Shown one piece after another: positions 8,218 to 17,034 of a DNA stretch of 64,000 nucleotides; the stretch's first letter is position 1; each line of letters opens with the position of its first letter. The stretch is from positions 15,562,001 to 15,626,000 of the forward strand of contig JAQISU010000179.1 in assembly GCA_029339505.1 (NCBI GenBank), written 5' to 3'. Under the pieces are notes generated by a model. The model was not told the origin of the DNA and ran no database searches. It saw nothing but the letters and a program-made list of their open reading frames with translations. A program made the translations under genes and the position numbers. This stretch comes from Unio delphinus. Taxonomy: Eukaryota; Mollusca; Bivalvia; Unionida; Unionidae.

Positions 8218-9637
8218 ATGTTCAAACAGAACCCTGATAGTGCATTTGACATGGACGCCCCAGTACTTAAAGATGATTCTGTACGTGATTATCAATTTTT
8301 TGCCTATCACGCAGTACAACCTGATCTTCGGGGGAGAATCAAACTTCAAGTTCATGATACCAGTAAATACTTTTTTACCCGCTGAAGCCTTTATTGAAGT
8401 CGAAGGTGAACTCGTAACAGATGATGCTGCTCATAATGATCCACCATATGCAAATGACCCAACTATCCGAGTTGGTTTTGTTAACAATGGCATCATGGCG
8501 TTATTTGAAAGTGCTAGATATCTCATTGATGGAAGAGAAATCGAATCTATTGAGCGTGAAGTTGATATTGCTACCGGAATAATCGGGTTAGCGAGATACT
8601 CTGATGACTATACAAGATCAGCGGGTCCGTCTATGATGTTCGCGAAGGATATTACTGATAACGCCGAACACGTCCAGTATTCTAGAGTAAAAGCAACACG
8701 AGCTACAGCAGTTGATCCAGCACCAGCCGGATATGTAAGACCAGCTGCTGAATTTGATGTCATAAATACTATTCCCAGTTACAACCTAGGATTTGCAACA
8801 CGAGTAGCAATGTTGCAGGGACAGCATCGACGGTTTTCATGTGCGATTCCGCTCCATCACATATTTGGATTTTGTAGAAACGTCAGAAAAGTTATCTATG
8901 GAGTAAAGCATACTATATCGCTAATGAGAAGGGGTACTGATAATTATGCAATCTGGCGCACTGGCGCTGCTGCGGGTAAAGTCGTTTTATCAAAACTAAC
9001 ACTGTGGATGCCAGTGTTGACTCCATCGTTGTCAACAGAACCGCGGTTACTATCATTTATGGATCAAGGGGGGAAGAGATTATTAAGATGGTTGTCAACG
9101 TCCACAGATACCATGGATTCTAATATTGATGGTACACTTACATGGCATCTAGCATCAAAACAGGGTATTTCAGCTCCACGTCATATTTTTATTGCGCTAC
9201 AGAATACTGCGCGATTAAACGATCAAGAACGTTCCCACATGATATTTGATCAAAGTGGGTGTAGTGAAGTCTCGCTGAGAATAAACGGACAGCAAGAACC
9301 ATCAGAGGATATACAACTTAACTATGAAAACAACCACGTTGCACGAGTTTATCAACGGTTGCTGTCGTATATGGGACGCGATCAAAATGTCGATACTGGT
9401 CTACAAATATCACAGTTTGATTTTAAAAATCTATATCCGATTTATTACTTTTCGTTGGAACATCTCGACTTGATGAGACAGTCCGTCGTTGATATACACT
9501 TCCGAGCTCGTGTAACCCGTCCTGGTGGTATCGCTAATTATAGAGCGGTTGCTGTCATTCTCAGTGATAAGTCAATGATACTCGAAGGTGTTGGTGGACG
9601 AATGAGACTGGTAGATGCACCAGTGGAAAATATTTGA
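8218..9637 (+). CDS. Double-jelly-roll major capsid protein, one frame break near its start
   Basis: The ATG at 8218 opens frame 1, while the long frame (frame 2) continues to the TGA at 9635-9637. The switch fits the T6 run at 8296-8301. Together they span about 470 codons, within the usual Polinton capsid range. The pattern is that of hexon-like double-jelly-roll proteins: an N-terminal GGESNFKFMIP and FIEVEGEL strand pair, RHIFIALQ in mid-protein, then LRINGQQEPSEDIQLNYEN and the late FDFKNLYPIYYF region. It would form the capsomer trimer. It is flanked by a basic core-like protein and the minor capsid gene, as expected for a late gene block. The break could be real decay or a homopolymer error; the rest of the frame is clean. 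Confidence 0.88.
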
Positions 9638-9652
9638 AAATTCTACGAATTT
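9638..9652 (+). terminator. 3' hairpin AAATTC-TAC-GAATTT after the capsid gene
   Basis: A perfect 6-bp stem with a TAC loop, starting one base after the capsid stop codon. The same loop and stem recur after the protease gene. Confidence 0.45.
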
Positions 9653-9696
9653 CACCATTGAATCGCAAGCGATTTAGAATCAATCTGTTTTGTATA

Positions 9697-10169
9697 ATGT
9701 CGTATAGTAATATCAATGTTACGTTGACACCTGGTCAGCTAAAAAAATTACAATCCAAATCAGCTAAGCAATGTGGAACCACAATAACGCTGAAACCTAA
9801 TCAAATGAATGGCGGGGGGAATAAACTATCGCTGACGAAGACTCAGATTAATCATTTTAATAAAGCGTTTAAAGAAAAAAAAGGGAGTTCAGGTTATTCT
9901 TTCTGCGAGCGCGATTAAAAACATGGAAAAGACTGGTGGTATATTCCCGCTGTTAGGGTTGATTCCAGGGTTGATTGCCGCAGCGGCTCCAGCGGTGGCT
10001 AAAGCGGCAGCGCTAGGAGCCGTTGGTACCGCGGCAGGAATGGCACTAAAAAAAAGCAACTGGTGGATCCGTCCGCGCTGCTAAAAAAAAAGGAAAGGGT
10101 CTAAGACTACCAGGAACCCCGTATTCATGGTACAGCGGAAGCGGCATGAGACTAGGACCGGTTTACTAG
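9697..10169 (+). pseudogene. Minor capsid-like protein with three homopolymer frame breaks
   Basis: It starts at the ATG at 9697, right after TGTATA. The first part (VTLTPGQLKKLQ, then LSLTKTQINHFNKAF) is a repeated Polinton-type motif of T-x-x-Q helices. A hydrophobic Gly/Ala-rich stretch (GLIPGLIAAAAPAVAKA) follows, then a C-terminal part ending in SGSGMRLGPVY with TAG at 10167-10169. The frame changes at A8 (9875-9882), A8 (10048-10055) and A9 (10083-10091), so no single long frame shows it. The hydrophobic stretch suggests a membrane-active or internal capsid role like adenoviral pVI, an inference. Every break sits in a run of eight or nine A, so sequence error or polymerase slippage is as likely as decay. 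Confidence 0.7.
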
Positions 10170-10204
10170 TTCGGGAATCAAGGATTGAGGAACCTATGGT
10201 TCCC

Positions 10205-10630
10205 ATGTCCAATTTTGATTTAATTGATGGCGCTAAAAAACTCGCGATTAAAAACTTCAGAGGTGTTTTTATGAAAGATCAGTTACCGGCACAACCAAAT
10301 GATGTTGAAACCGGTATTATTAATCTAGATAACAGCGATGGACCTGGAACTCACTGGGTTGCATACGCGATTGATCCACGCGGGGTTATTTATTTTGACT
10401 CATATGGATTAGCGCCTCCGAAGGAATTTAACCGCTATGTAAGTAAATTAAAAATACACCGTTGGTATTCCACGTTACCAACACAAACAATGCTTGACCC
10501 ACCCATATGTGGCAATGAAGTATTAAACGTACTTGATGCTATTTCAAAGGAATCAAAGATTCCTCAATCAAAACCACCCCATGTAGTAGTGAATGAGTAT
10601 ACTAGCGGTCGTTGGATTGAAAATCTTTGA
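10205..10630 (+). CDS. Adenain-like cysteine protease (Ulp1 fold)
   Basis: 141 codons from the ATG at 10205; 10196 is an alternative. The triad is visible in circularly ordinary order: His50 in GTHWVAYA, Asp65 in YFDSYG and Cys102 in PICGNEVL, with Gln94 upstream as the oxyanion candidate. This matches adenovirus endopeptidase and Polinton PRO. It would cleave capsid and core precursors during maturation; candidate GxG sites exist in the protein at 7595. An ATG at 10127 in the same frame overlaps the minor capsid gene and would add an unrelated-looking basic tail, so it is not favoured. The region after the Cys reads CGNEVL where family members usually have a bulkier hydrophobic run, so activity is uncertain. 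Confidence 0.85.
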   Translation: MSNFDLIDGAKKLAIKNFRGVFMKDQLPAQPNDVETGIINLDNSDGPGTHWVAYAIDPRGVIYFDSYGLAPPKEFNRYVSKLKIHRWYSTLPTQTMLDPPICGNEVLNVLDAISKESKIPQSKPPHVVVNEYTSGRWIENL

Positions 10631-10643
10631 TTGGAAATCTTTG

Positions 10644-10699
10644 AAAATTCTACGAATTTTTGATTGAAAATCCGTTGGATTGAAAATCTTTTAGATTTT
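10644..10699 (+). terminator. Two tandem 3' hairpins after the protease gene
   Basis: AAAATTC-TAC-GAATTTT (10644-10660) and AAAATCT-TTT-AGATTTT (10683-10699) are each perfect 7-bp stems with 3-nt loops. They lie between the protease stop and the next start at 10719. Confidence 0.5.
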
Positions 10700-10718
10700 A
10701 AACAGAGAAAAGATTTTT

Positions 10719-11762
10719 ATGATAACAATGATTGATATTTGGGGACGACCTTTATCAACGCTGAAGAAACCCGAAGCTGGTGGAGTTGAAACCCTTGATA
10801 AAATCAAGGGTGTTAAAAAAATAATCGAAGATGAAATAGCCGAAACGTTAAACCTAGCAAGTGTTGATCCTGGTGAAATAGTTGTATTTCAAGATCGTCA
10901 GGGTAAATTGAAAACTAGTAATATCTCTCTCGATGATATTTTGGTTAAACGACGAGATGCAGCAGAGGATACTATCGCGTTATTTTCCGATCAGGGTAAA
11001 CTCACACCAGGTGTACTTGTTTCAACAATTACGGATAAATTAGCAACATTCAATAACACGGCGAATTCATTGAAATCGCTCAATGATAAGTATGACGATC
11101 ATATAGTTGTATTTAACCAGTTTTCTGAATTACAAAGAAATACAATTGATAAAATTGATAAACCCCTGCTAGAATTTTTAGGAAATCCACCAGTGACCAC
11201 ACCAAAACTCGCCTCGATAAAAGATTCTATGTTGGAACTAGCAACTCTTCAATCCGAATATGAAAAACACGTGAAACAGTTTTCAATGTTTCGTAAAAAC
11301 ATCATTGACAAGTTTATTGGAACCCCATTTGATAAAATTGAAATAACCCTTCCTGATATTAAAAAGTCCATCGATGAGCTTAAAACATTTAACAACGCAA
11401 TGAAGGATGATGCAACGAGGATGATAAGCGTTGTTGAAAAAATAAAAATTCCTCATGATAAAAAAATCATTATCAACAACGTATACACAATCCATTACGG
11501 ATCATTTGCGTGGACTCCCACAAACAACATTTTACACGTAACCGCAACCGTCAAGGGTATTTATCGATTAGCAATAGTATCACCGAATCAGTTTAATATA
11601 TCATCAAGTAGTTCATCTGGAGTCAATAATACGATATCAACGATCATCGACAAGGATGTATCTGAAAAATTCACGGTAACGACCGCAGATAGAAATCTAG
11701 TCAGGGCTTCAGTAACTTGGTACGTAGAATTCGTAGTGGATTTAAGTAAACAATTAAACTGA
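10719..11762 (+). CDS. Fibre-like protein: coiled-coil stalk with beta-rich C-terminal head
   Basis: 347 codons. It begins near MIDIWGRPL, a start I associate with fibre-like genes of invertebrate Polintons (memory, unchecked). Residues about 85-255 are strongly helical with heptad-like spacing (LATFNNTANSLKSLNDKYDD, then LATLQSEYEKHVKQF), as in a coiled-coil stalk. The last 90 residues are beta-rich (YTIHYGSFAWTP, VTATVKGIYRLAIVSP, ASVTWYVEFVVDLS), like a compact head domain. It sits between the protease and the membrane and penton-like genes. A vertex spike that contacts cells is therefore likely, by inference. The second ATG at 10728 could also be the start. Confidence 0.6.
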   Translation: MITMIDIWGRPLSTLKKPEAGGVETLDKIKGVKKIIEDEIAETLNLASVDPGEIVVFQDRQGKLKTSNISLDDILVKRRDAAEDTIALFSDQGKLTPGVLVSTITDKLATFNNTANSLKSLNDKYDDHIVVFNQFSELQRNTIDKIDKPLLEFLGNPPVTTPKLASIKDSMLELATLQSEYEKHVKQFSMFRKNIIDKFIGTPFDKIEITLPDIKKSIDELKTFNNAMKDDATRMISVVEKIKIPHDKKIIINNVYTIHYGSFAWTPTNNILHVTATVKGIYRLAIVSPNQFNISSSSSSGVNNTISTIIDKDVSEKFTVTTADRNLVRASVTWYVEFVVDLSKQLN

Positions 11763-11812
11763 AAACGCTAGCGATTTTAAGGGAAATCACAATTGAAAAT
11801 GCTAGCGCTTTT
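11762..11812 (+). terminator. Twin GCTAGC palindromes at the fibre 3' end
   Basis: AAAACGCTAGCGATTTT and AAAATGCTAGCGCTTTT lie 34 nt apart, between the stop codon and the ATG at 11821. Both are A-run, palindrome, T-run hairpins like the other 3' ends here. Confidence 0.45.
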
Positions 11813-11820
11813 AAAATAAA

Positions 11821-12312
11821 ATGACGATCCCTTCAGTGTATCAGTATCGCTATGATCAGGTCAGAGAATTTCAAACTAAACTCAGTTCTCTCTGTGAGGA
11901 GTATCAAATAAAAATAAAAAAATACCAACGAAGAATAACCGCGGTTGATATCACCGTGTACTCGGTGTCGGGAGTAATCACTGCTGCTGAGATAATACTA
12001 TCTTCCGTTACAATGATTGCTCCGGTCGTAGTTCCAATCGCTATTTCCGCGGTGGCAACAATTGCGGGTATATTAACCGGGATCACAAAAAAACTACCAT
12101 CGTGTAGCCAGAGTAAACTACACGATTATGTAATTAAATTTCACATTGCATCTGCCGGTTACTCGCAATTATCCTCGTTGATATCATCGTCACTCGACGA
12201 CACAACAATATCAGATAGCGAATTCTCAACGATGGCTCAATTGTATAAACAGACAATGCTAAAATTAGAGAAGAATAATAATAATAACAATGTCGTCGCA
12301 AGAACTACTTAA
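11821..12312 (+). CDS. Small two-helix membrane protein
   Basis: 163 codons. A soluble, basic N-terminal helix (YQIKIKKYQRRITA) is followed by a long hydrophobic stretch at residues about 50-95 (VSGVITAAEIILSSVTMIAP, then VVPIAISAVATIAGILTGI). That stretch can form two closely spaced transmembrane helices. A helical C-terminal part with Ser-rich segments and a low-complexity Asn run (NNNNNN) follows. Small membrane proteins next to the fibre gene occur in many Polintons. It may anchor in an inner virion membrane or help membrane passage, but no motif proves this. Confidence 0.6.
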   Translation: MTIPSVYQYRYDQVREFQTKLSSLCEEYQIKIKKYQRRITAVDITVYSVSGVITAAEIILSSVTMIAPVVVPIAISAVATIAGILTGITKKLPSCSQSKLHDYVIKFHIASAGYSQLSSLISSSLDDTTISDSEFSTMAQLYKQTMLKLEKNNNNNNVVARTT

Positions 12313-12348
12313 ACAAATAGTAACAAATACAACACGGTGAAAACAAGC

Positions 12349-13617
12349 ATGATATCAGTAACCTCAACGCGTCCTGAATTCAGCGTGAATTTTCCGATTC
12401 CCGTTCCGGTGAGCGAGATCGCGCTAGCAAAACTACGAGTGTATCATAGCTGGCCCAATATCAGATCGGTAGCATTTGGTGGTCAACAACCAAATAATTC
12501 CTTGGTGTTCGCGTGGAAAAATCGTGAAGACGGAACTCCAGACTGAAACGTTGTCTCGTTGCCAACTGGGTCATATCAAATCGAACAAATCAATAACGAA
12601 TTACAACAAAGAATTAAATCTATCACTGGAAAAGAATCAAAAATCGCTATAACGGTTCACGAGCCGACGTTATCATCTGCGATCGAGATTAATTCCCCTG
12701 GGTATGTTGTAGATATTTATCAGAGTTCTATAAGATCAGTAATAGGATGGCCTGAACTACCACCTCGACGAGAAACCGTTGATATACCAGAACCTGTAAA
12801 ATCTGATTATGTCACAGACAAGATGAAACCTGATAATCCAATAAAAAGTTATCAAGATTATTCTCCCAACAAGTTTATAGGATATGACAACCAGAGTAAT
12901 ATGATATTTTACACTAATTTAATCAAAGAAAATTTAACAGCGATGAATAATGATTTTTCATTATTGTTAATATCCCTTAAATCCGGCTCTCTCACCCAAG
13001 ATGAATTTATCAACGTTGTAGAAGCATGTAACAAAATCATCAACGATATGGAAACATTTCATGCGCAAATTATTCAACAAGTATTAATGAATGAAATTTA
13101 TAAAGAAGTGTTTGCGGTAGAATACAATATCCCCAGAGAGGATATTCAAACATCTAAAATCCCTGGGTATAACCCCGACGAATTAAAAAAATATCTCAGT
13201 TATGCCATCGATATTGGATTTAAGAAAATCCACGACGATTGGAAGAAATTATCACGACAACAAACAAATATTCTGACATTTAATAACGACCCAGATGGCG
13301 GTGGGAGACATATCGCTCCGTTCAATGTGAATATATCCTCGGTGATATCATTGAATTTAGTATGTGACGTTATCGAAGGAAGCTATCAAATAAATCTTGA
13401 GCAATCAAATCAAGCTCAGCAAGGTTATATTCTATATTCATTTGCACCAACGGCTCCTCCAGGATTTCTAATTATTGAAGACCCAACTAATCCAGTCTAT
13501 ATGCGATGTCATAATAATTCGTTAACGAGAATTAATTTCAAACTCACTGACCAATCTAATAATTTGATTGATCTGCGAGGTGAGGTTCTACAAATTAGTC
13601 TGTTTGTAAAGTCTTAA
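12349..13617 (+). pseudogene. Penton-like capsid vertex protein with in-frame TGA
   Basis: One frame runs from the ATG at 12349 to the TAA at 13615-13617, broken by a TGA at 12544-12546. About 422 codons. The N-terminus (STRPEFSVNFPIPVP, then LAKLRVYHSWPNI) and the part after the stop (LPTGSYQIEQINNEL) fit the penton/minor capsid family of Polintons, where P-x-G-x-Y precedes a helix. The C-terminal 110 residues (VISLNLVCDVIEGSYQIN, then FLIIEDPTNPVYM, then LIDLRGEVLQISLFVK) are a jelly-roll-like conserved end. It would occupy the vertices and hold the fibre. The stop lies between two conserved segments, so it breaks a real gene and is not a gene boundary; read-through is possible but unproven. 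Confidence 0.75.
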
Positions 13618-13624
13618 AGACTTT
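13608..13624 (+). terminator. Hairpin with the penton-like stop codon as its loop
   Basis: AAAGTCT-TAA-AGACTTT is a perfect 7-bp stem whose 3-nt loop is the TAA stop itself. A second hairpin, AAATTC-GAA-GAATTT, lies at 13724-13738. Confidence 0.5.
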
Positions 13625-13912
13625 CATCGTGAAAGGATTTTCATCGTAAAAAAAAATTGTTAGCGCATAGCAGCAGAGAGTGTGAACGCCAACTAAATTG
13701 TAAGATTATTTTTTTCATTATTGAAATTCGAAGAATTTTCACGACGACCGCTTACAACGTTGCCTTGGGACGTTGCAGTGTGTTGCAGCCCATGTGTTTG
13801 TGAAACTAAATTGGCAACTATCATCGTAAGATTTTTTTTTGTTTCGGTTTTGTAACGAAACGCTTACGAAATATTTTGCTTAAAAAGTTGGTCTGTTCAC
13901 CTCCTCTGCTGC
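13625..13912. other. Non-coding right flank of the element
   Basis: No gene is seen. It holds the hairpin at 13724-13738, two copies of AACTAAATTG and two of ACGTTGC. The element's right terminus may lie in or just after this stretch, but no matching left end is available to confirm it. Confidence 0.4.
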
Positions 13913-14352
13913 TCAGTAATATTTTCTGAACACCAGTCTGTCAGATCTAACAATTACAATATTCAGTAATAATTTCCGAATACCAGTCTATTAAACTAAC
14001 AATTACAATATTCAGTAATAATTTCTGAATACCAGTCTGTTAGATCTAACAATTACAATATTCAGTAATATTTTGTGAATACAAGTTTGTTAGATCTGAC
14101 AATTAGAATATTCAGTAATATTTTCTGAATACCAGTTTGTTAGATCTAACAATTACAATATTCAGTAACATTTTCTGAATACCAGTCTGTTAAATCTAAC
14201 AATTACATTATTCAGTAATATTTTCTGAATACCCATCTCTTAAATCTAACAATTACAATATTAATTAATATTTTATGAATACCAGTCTGTCAGATCTAAC
14301 AATTACAATATTCAGTAATATTTTCTGAATACCAGTCTGTTAGATCTAACAA
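13913..14352. repeat. 50-bp tandem array, about nine copies
   Basis: The unit is about 50 bp, with TTCAGTAATATTTTCTGAAT, then CCAGTCTGTTAGATCTAAC and AATTACAATA. Copies diverge by a few bases each. The unit contains the palindromes CAGTAATATTTTCTG (imperfect) and TTAGATCTAA. It could be host satellite DNA or a subterminal repeat of the viral element. Confidence 0.85.
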
Positions 14353-14357
14353 GTAGA

Positions 14358-14735
14358 GTGGGAGTGCTCTACAGATATTTTGAGCTTCTAAGACAAAGCC
14401 ATGTGTAAAGTGTAGTTGTCTGCATTTGCGACATGCACAGTGGAGGGAATGTTCACAAACCTCTATCTTACTCTCATTTAATCTTCAACTGTTATTAAAA
14501 AAGGAAAGATTAATTTTGCCAGATGAGACAGTACAAGTTTCTGAAAGTACAATTAATAAATTAACATATAAATAAAATGAAATAAATTATCCATTTTTAT
14601 AAACATAATTTACTTCTGAAGTCTAGAAAAGTCAAAAGACCAAGAGCAACTATCAGTTTAAGGTTCCCATCTGAATAATGGCAAAGCTGTATGCTATAAC
14701 CCCAAATACACCTATCAATCAAACAGTAATGGTAA
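14358..14735. repeat. Diverged third copy of the 650-bp MITE-like repeat
   Basis: Segments such as GACATGCACAGTGGAG, TTTCTGAAAGTACAATTAAT and TTTACTTCTGAAGTCTAG match, with many changes, the two better copies at 20175 and 23638. Its left part (GGGAGTGCTC) resembles their GGGGGCGCTC terminus. It directly follows the 50-bp array. Confidence 0.55.
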
Positions 14736-16229
14736 TGTCAGTATCTATTGTATCAATATACACTGCTCCCTCGATAACTCGCGAACTCACTTATAACGAA
14801 GTGTCTGGCATGGCTCCTGAATTTTTACCAAAGAAAATATGTTTAAAAAATCTTTCAAAATATGCAGAACGTTAAATAATTATGATAAGAATTGGAAAAG
14901 TAAACCTTTATACATTTCTCATTTTATCATCAAAAATAGTGATTAATGCCCATAAAGATCAATTCCATATTGTGAAATTTGCAAGTTCTAAATAAGATAT
15001 AAATTAATTAATACGAGTTTATTTGTTGATAAAAAGTCATCAATACACTGTAAACAAACAGTCTGGTGAAATACTGATCAATGAAAACGTCCGGTAAATG
15101 CTAACATGTGGCAACAGATAATGATAATAAACAGCAATTAAATATCTTGCTATGTGAAAGTCACATTCTAATCTTTTGTTTCTGTTTCAATGTAAATATT
15201 ATAATTACAACATATTCTTTATTATGAAAAATTGAAAAGAGTCAATCAACTGTCACATCGAAACCCATGAGTACTTCTGTGAGTACCTAATTACCTGCAG
15301 GCCGTGTTTTCATCAATGACTTGGTGAAGTGTTTGTTGCACTAAAATAATCCATTAAAAGAGACCTGTGTTTTTTTATCACTTTGATTATGTCTTATGTA
15401 TTGAATCAAGAAAGGGATGTCTTTGCTTGGCAGCAGCGAAATCAGGGAGTAACACAAAAAACAACTGATTCTGTTCAAAAAGTAAATTGTCATTTGTCAA
15501 GTGTATCACAACCGGCATTCTTATTATTGTGTTCTTATTTATACTGTTTAAAATTTGTAGACCCACTAAATTCATGTTGGTAATGATTAACCCTTATTTT
15601 TTGTTTTGTTTTCATTTTACGTCTACCGCTATCAAATATATGTATCAATCGATCGATCAACATTATTTCTCAAAAAGGGTCGATCTTCTTAATTACAAAA
15701 ATACGTCTAATTTGGATCAAACAATAAAACTAGAATGTATCTAATTCAATACAAAAATTAATGATGCAATACACAATGTGTGAAGAGGTACACATGTTAA
15801 GCGAACATAAACCATGTGGAATAATGTTTTTGAATAACTCCCCAATATACGGTAATTTATCCTGAAATTAATGTCACTCTATGAGGAAAAAATAAACTAC
15901 ACCGTTATGAAGATATATTTATTCACAGTTAATCACGGCATGATTATAAAGTGAGTATTCAACACTTTAAAATCTGCCACCCACCCACTCTTTTGTAGAT
16001 CCTTTTATCGTTTTTTTAATTATTATTATAGGTCTCTTGATAACTCGCTCCTCACTTATAGTGCAGCCGATGTTTTTGGACCCCCAATGTGCTCAAGCTA
16101 TCGAGAGAGTGGTGTACTGACAATACTGCCATCACACTATACAACAGAAGATCTAGCTCTTGTTGTATCTTTTAAACAGATAATAAAATACAATATAAAC
16201 ATCATCATGTTAATAGATAAGGTACGTAC
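14736..16229. other. Non-coding host DNA
   Basis: Small frames only, none with a recognisable domain. A short similarity (CTCGATAACTCGC / CTTGATAACTCGC, both followed by CTCACTTATA) links 14768 and 16033, so a dispersed repeat fragment may be present. Confidence 0.4.
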
Positions 16230-16421
16230 CTCTCTGTTAAAGCAAGTTCTCTGCACCTCATATTTAACTTGATCAGCAACAACCTCTCCATCATGGTGTA
16301 TGAAGTAAGCGATACTTCTGCCAGAGGGCGTTAGGTGACGTTGCCAAGGACTCAGGTCATGTACTTTTATTGGTCCACCTAGCAAGAAGGTAGAAGCAAA
16401 TAATCTTCCTCGACTCGATGT
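16230..16421 (-). CDS. Exon of an A2M/TEP/complement-like gene (MG5-MG6 region)
   Basis: A 64-codon, phase-0 exon bounded by a TTTCAG acceptor and a GTACGT donor. The segment SSRGRLFAS matches the macroglobulin SRG.I strand. SGRSIAYFIHHDGEVVADQ, then KYEVQRTCFN matches the conserved Y..pdGEVvADs..f.V..CF block of alpha-2-macroglobulin, CD109 and TEPs. These are secreted or surface thioester proteins of innate defence and protease control. The following exons, including the thioester domain, are not found between here and the viral element. Confidence 0.7.
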
Positions 16422-17034
16422 CTGAAAGTCACAAAGAAAAAGTTAAGTTACTGAATCTCATTATAACTGATACCTTAAACAAGAGTATATAAAACTACCA
16501 GTATGATAAGGAAGATTAAATCACAAAATAAATTTATTTAAAAAAAACCCTTTACCACATGAACCTAAAAGTGCATGTGTGTATCTTTGTTTGGATATCA
16601 ATTATGGATTTTATTTATGTGTTATAATTTTCAGAAAGGCTGATTCATTTTCCTTACAACAGCTTACTTTCCATATTTTCAAATCAAAAGTTACATTAGG
16701 GAAGCCTTGTTAAAACTCAATGGTCAAGGTTCATGAAATTAAATCTTGATATATTATGTAGAATCAATTATATAACACAATGGTTCTAACCTATGACAAA
16801 ATGTTTTGATAGGCAGTAAGAAAGGGCATGACATATTAGCTTAACAAAATATATCGAGTACAATATCTTGTAAAATGACTGTGAACTATAACTTTGACCA
16901 AAAAGCTGATGTAAAATTAATTTTTGAAAATTATTCTCTTTCTTAGCAATTTGAATATACAAAATGACTGCTGATGTACCACATACAACATAGCTAGCAA
17001 GAACACCCGTTCATCAGAAATTTATATAGATCTA
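16422..17034. other. Intron-like DNA, nothing recognised
   Basis: AT-rich, without long open frames or clear repeats. It lies upstream of the 16.3-kb exon in gene direction. Confidence 0.4.

Larger units (their letters stand above)
1..13900. mobile_element. Polinton/Maverick-like virus-derived element, left end outside window
   Basis: The segment holds a retroviral-type integrase, a PolB-like replicase, a double-jelly-roll capsid protein, an adenain-like protease and a penton-like protein. That set defines Polintons and related adintoviruses. The integrase and replicase converge near 630-637, and all other genes run on the plus strand from 4212 to 13617. Terminal inverted repeats cannot be tested because the left end is missing. 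The right edge is placed between the last gene and the 50-bp tandem array at about 13.91 kb, and that placement is an inference. No packaging ATPase was found. Long open frames suggest a young insertion. Confidence 0.9.

Noticed and set aside
10127..10204. Longer start for the protease gene
   Set aside because: The added residues overlap the end of the minor capsid gene in another frame and do not resemble the protease N-terminus.
12559..13617. Penton-like gene as a separate gene starting after the TGA
   Set aside because: There is no ATG near 12559, and the upstream frame is the same frame with matching family features, so it is one gene broken by a stop.
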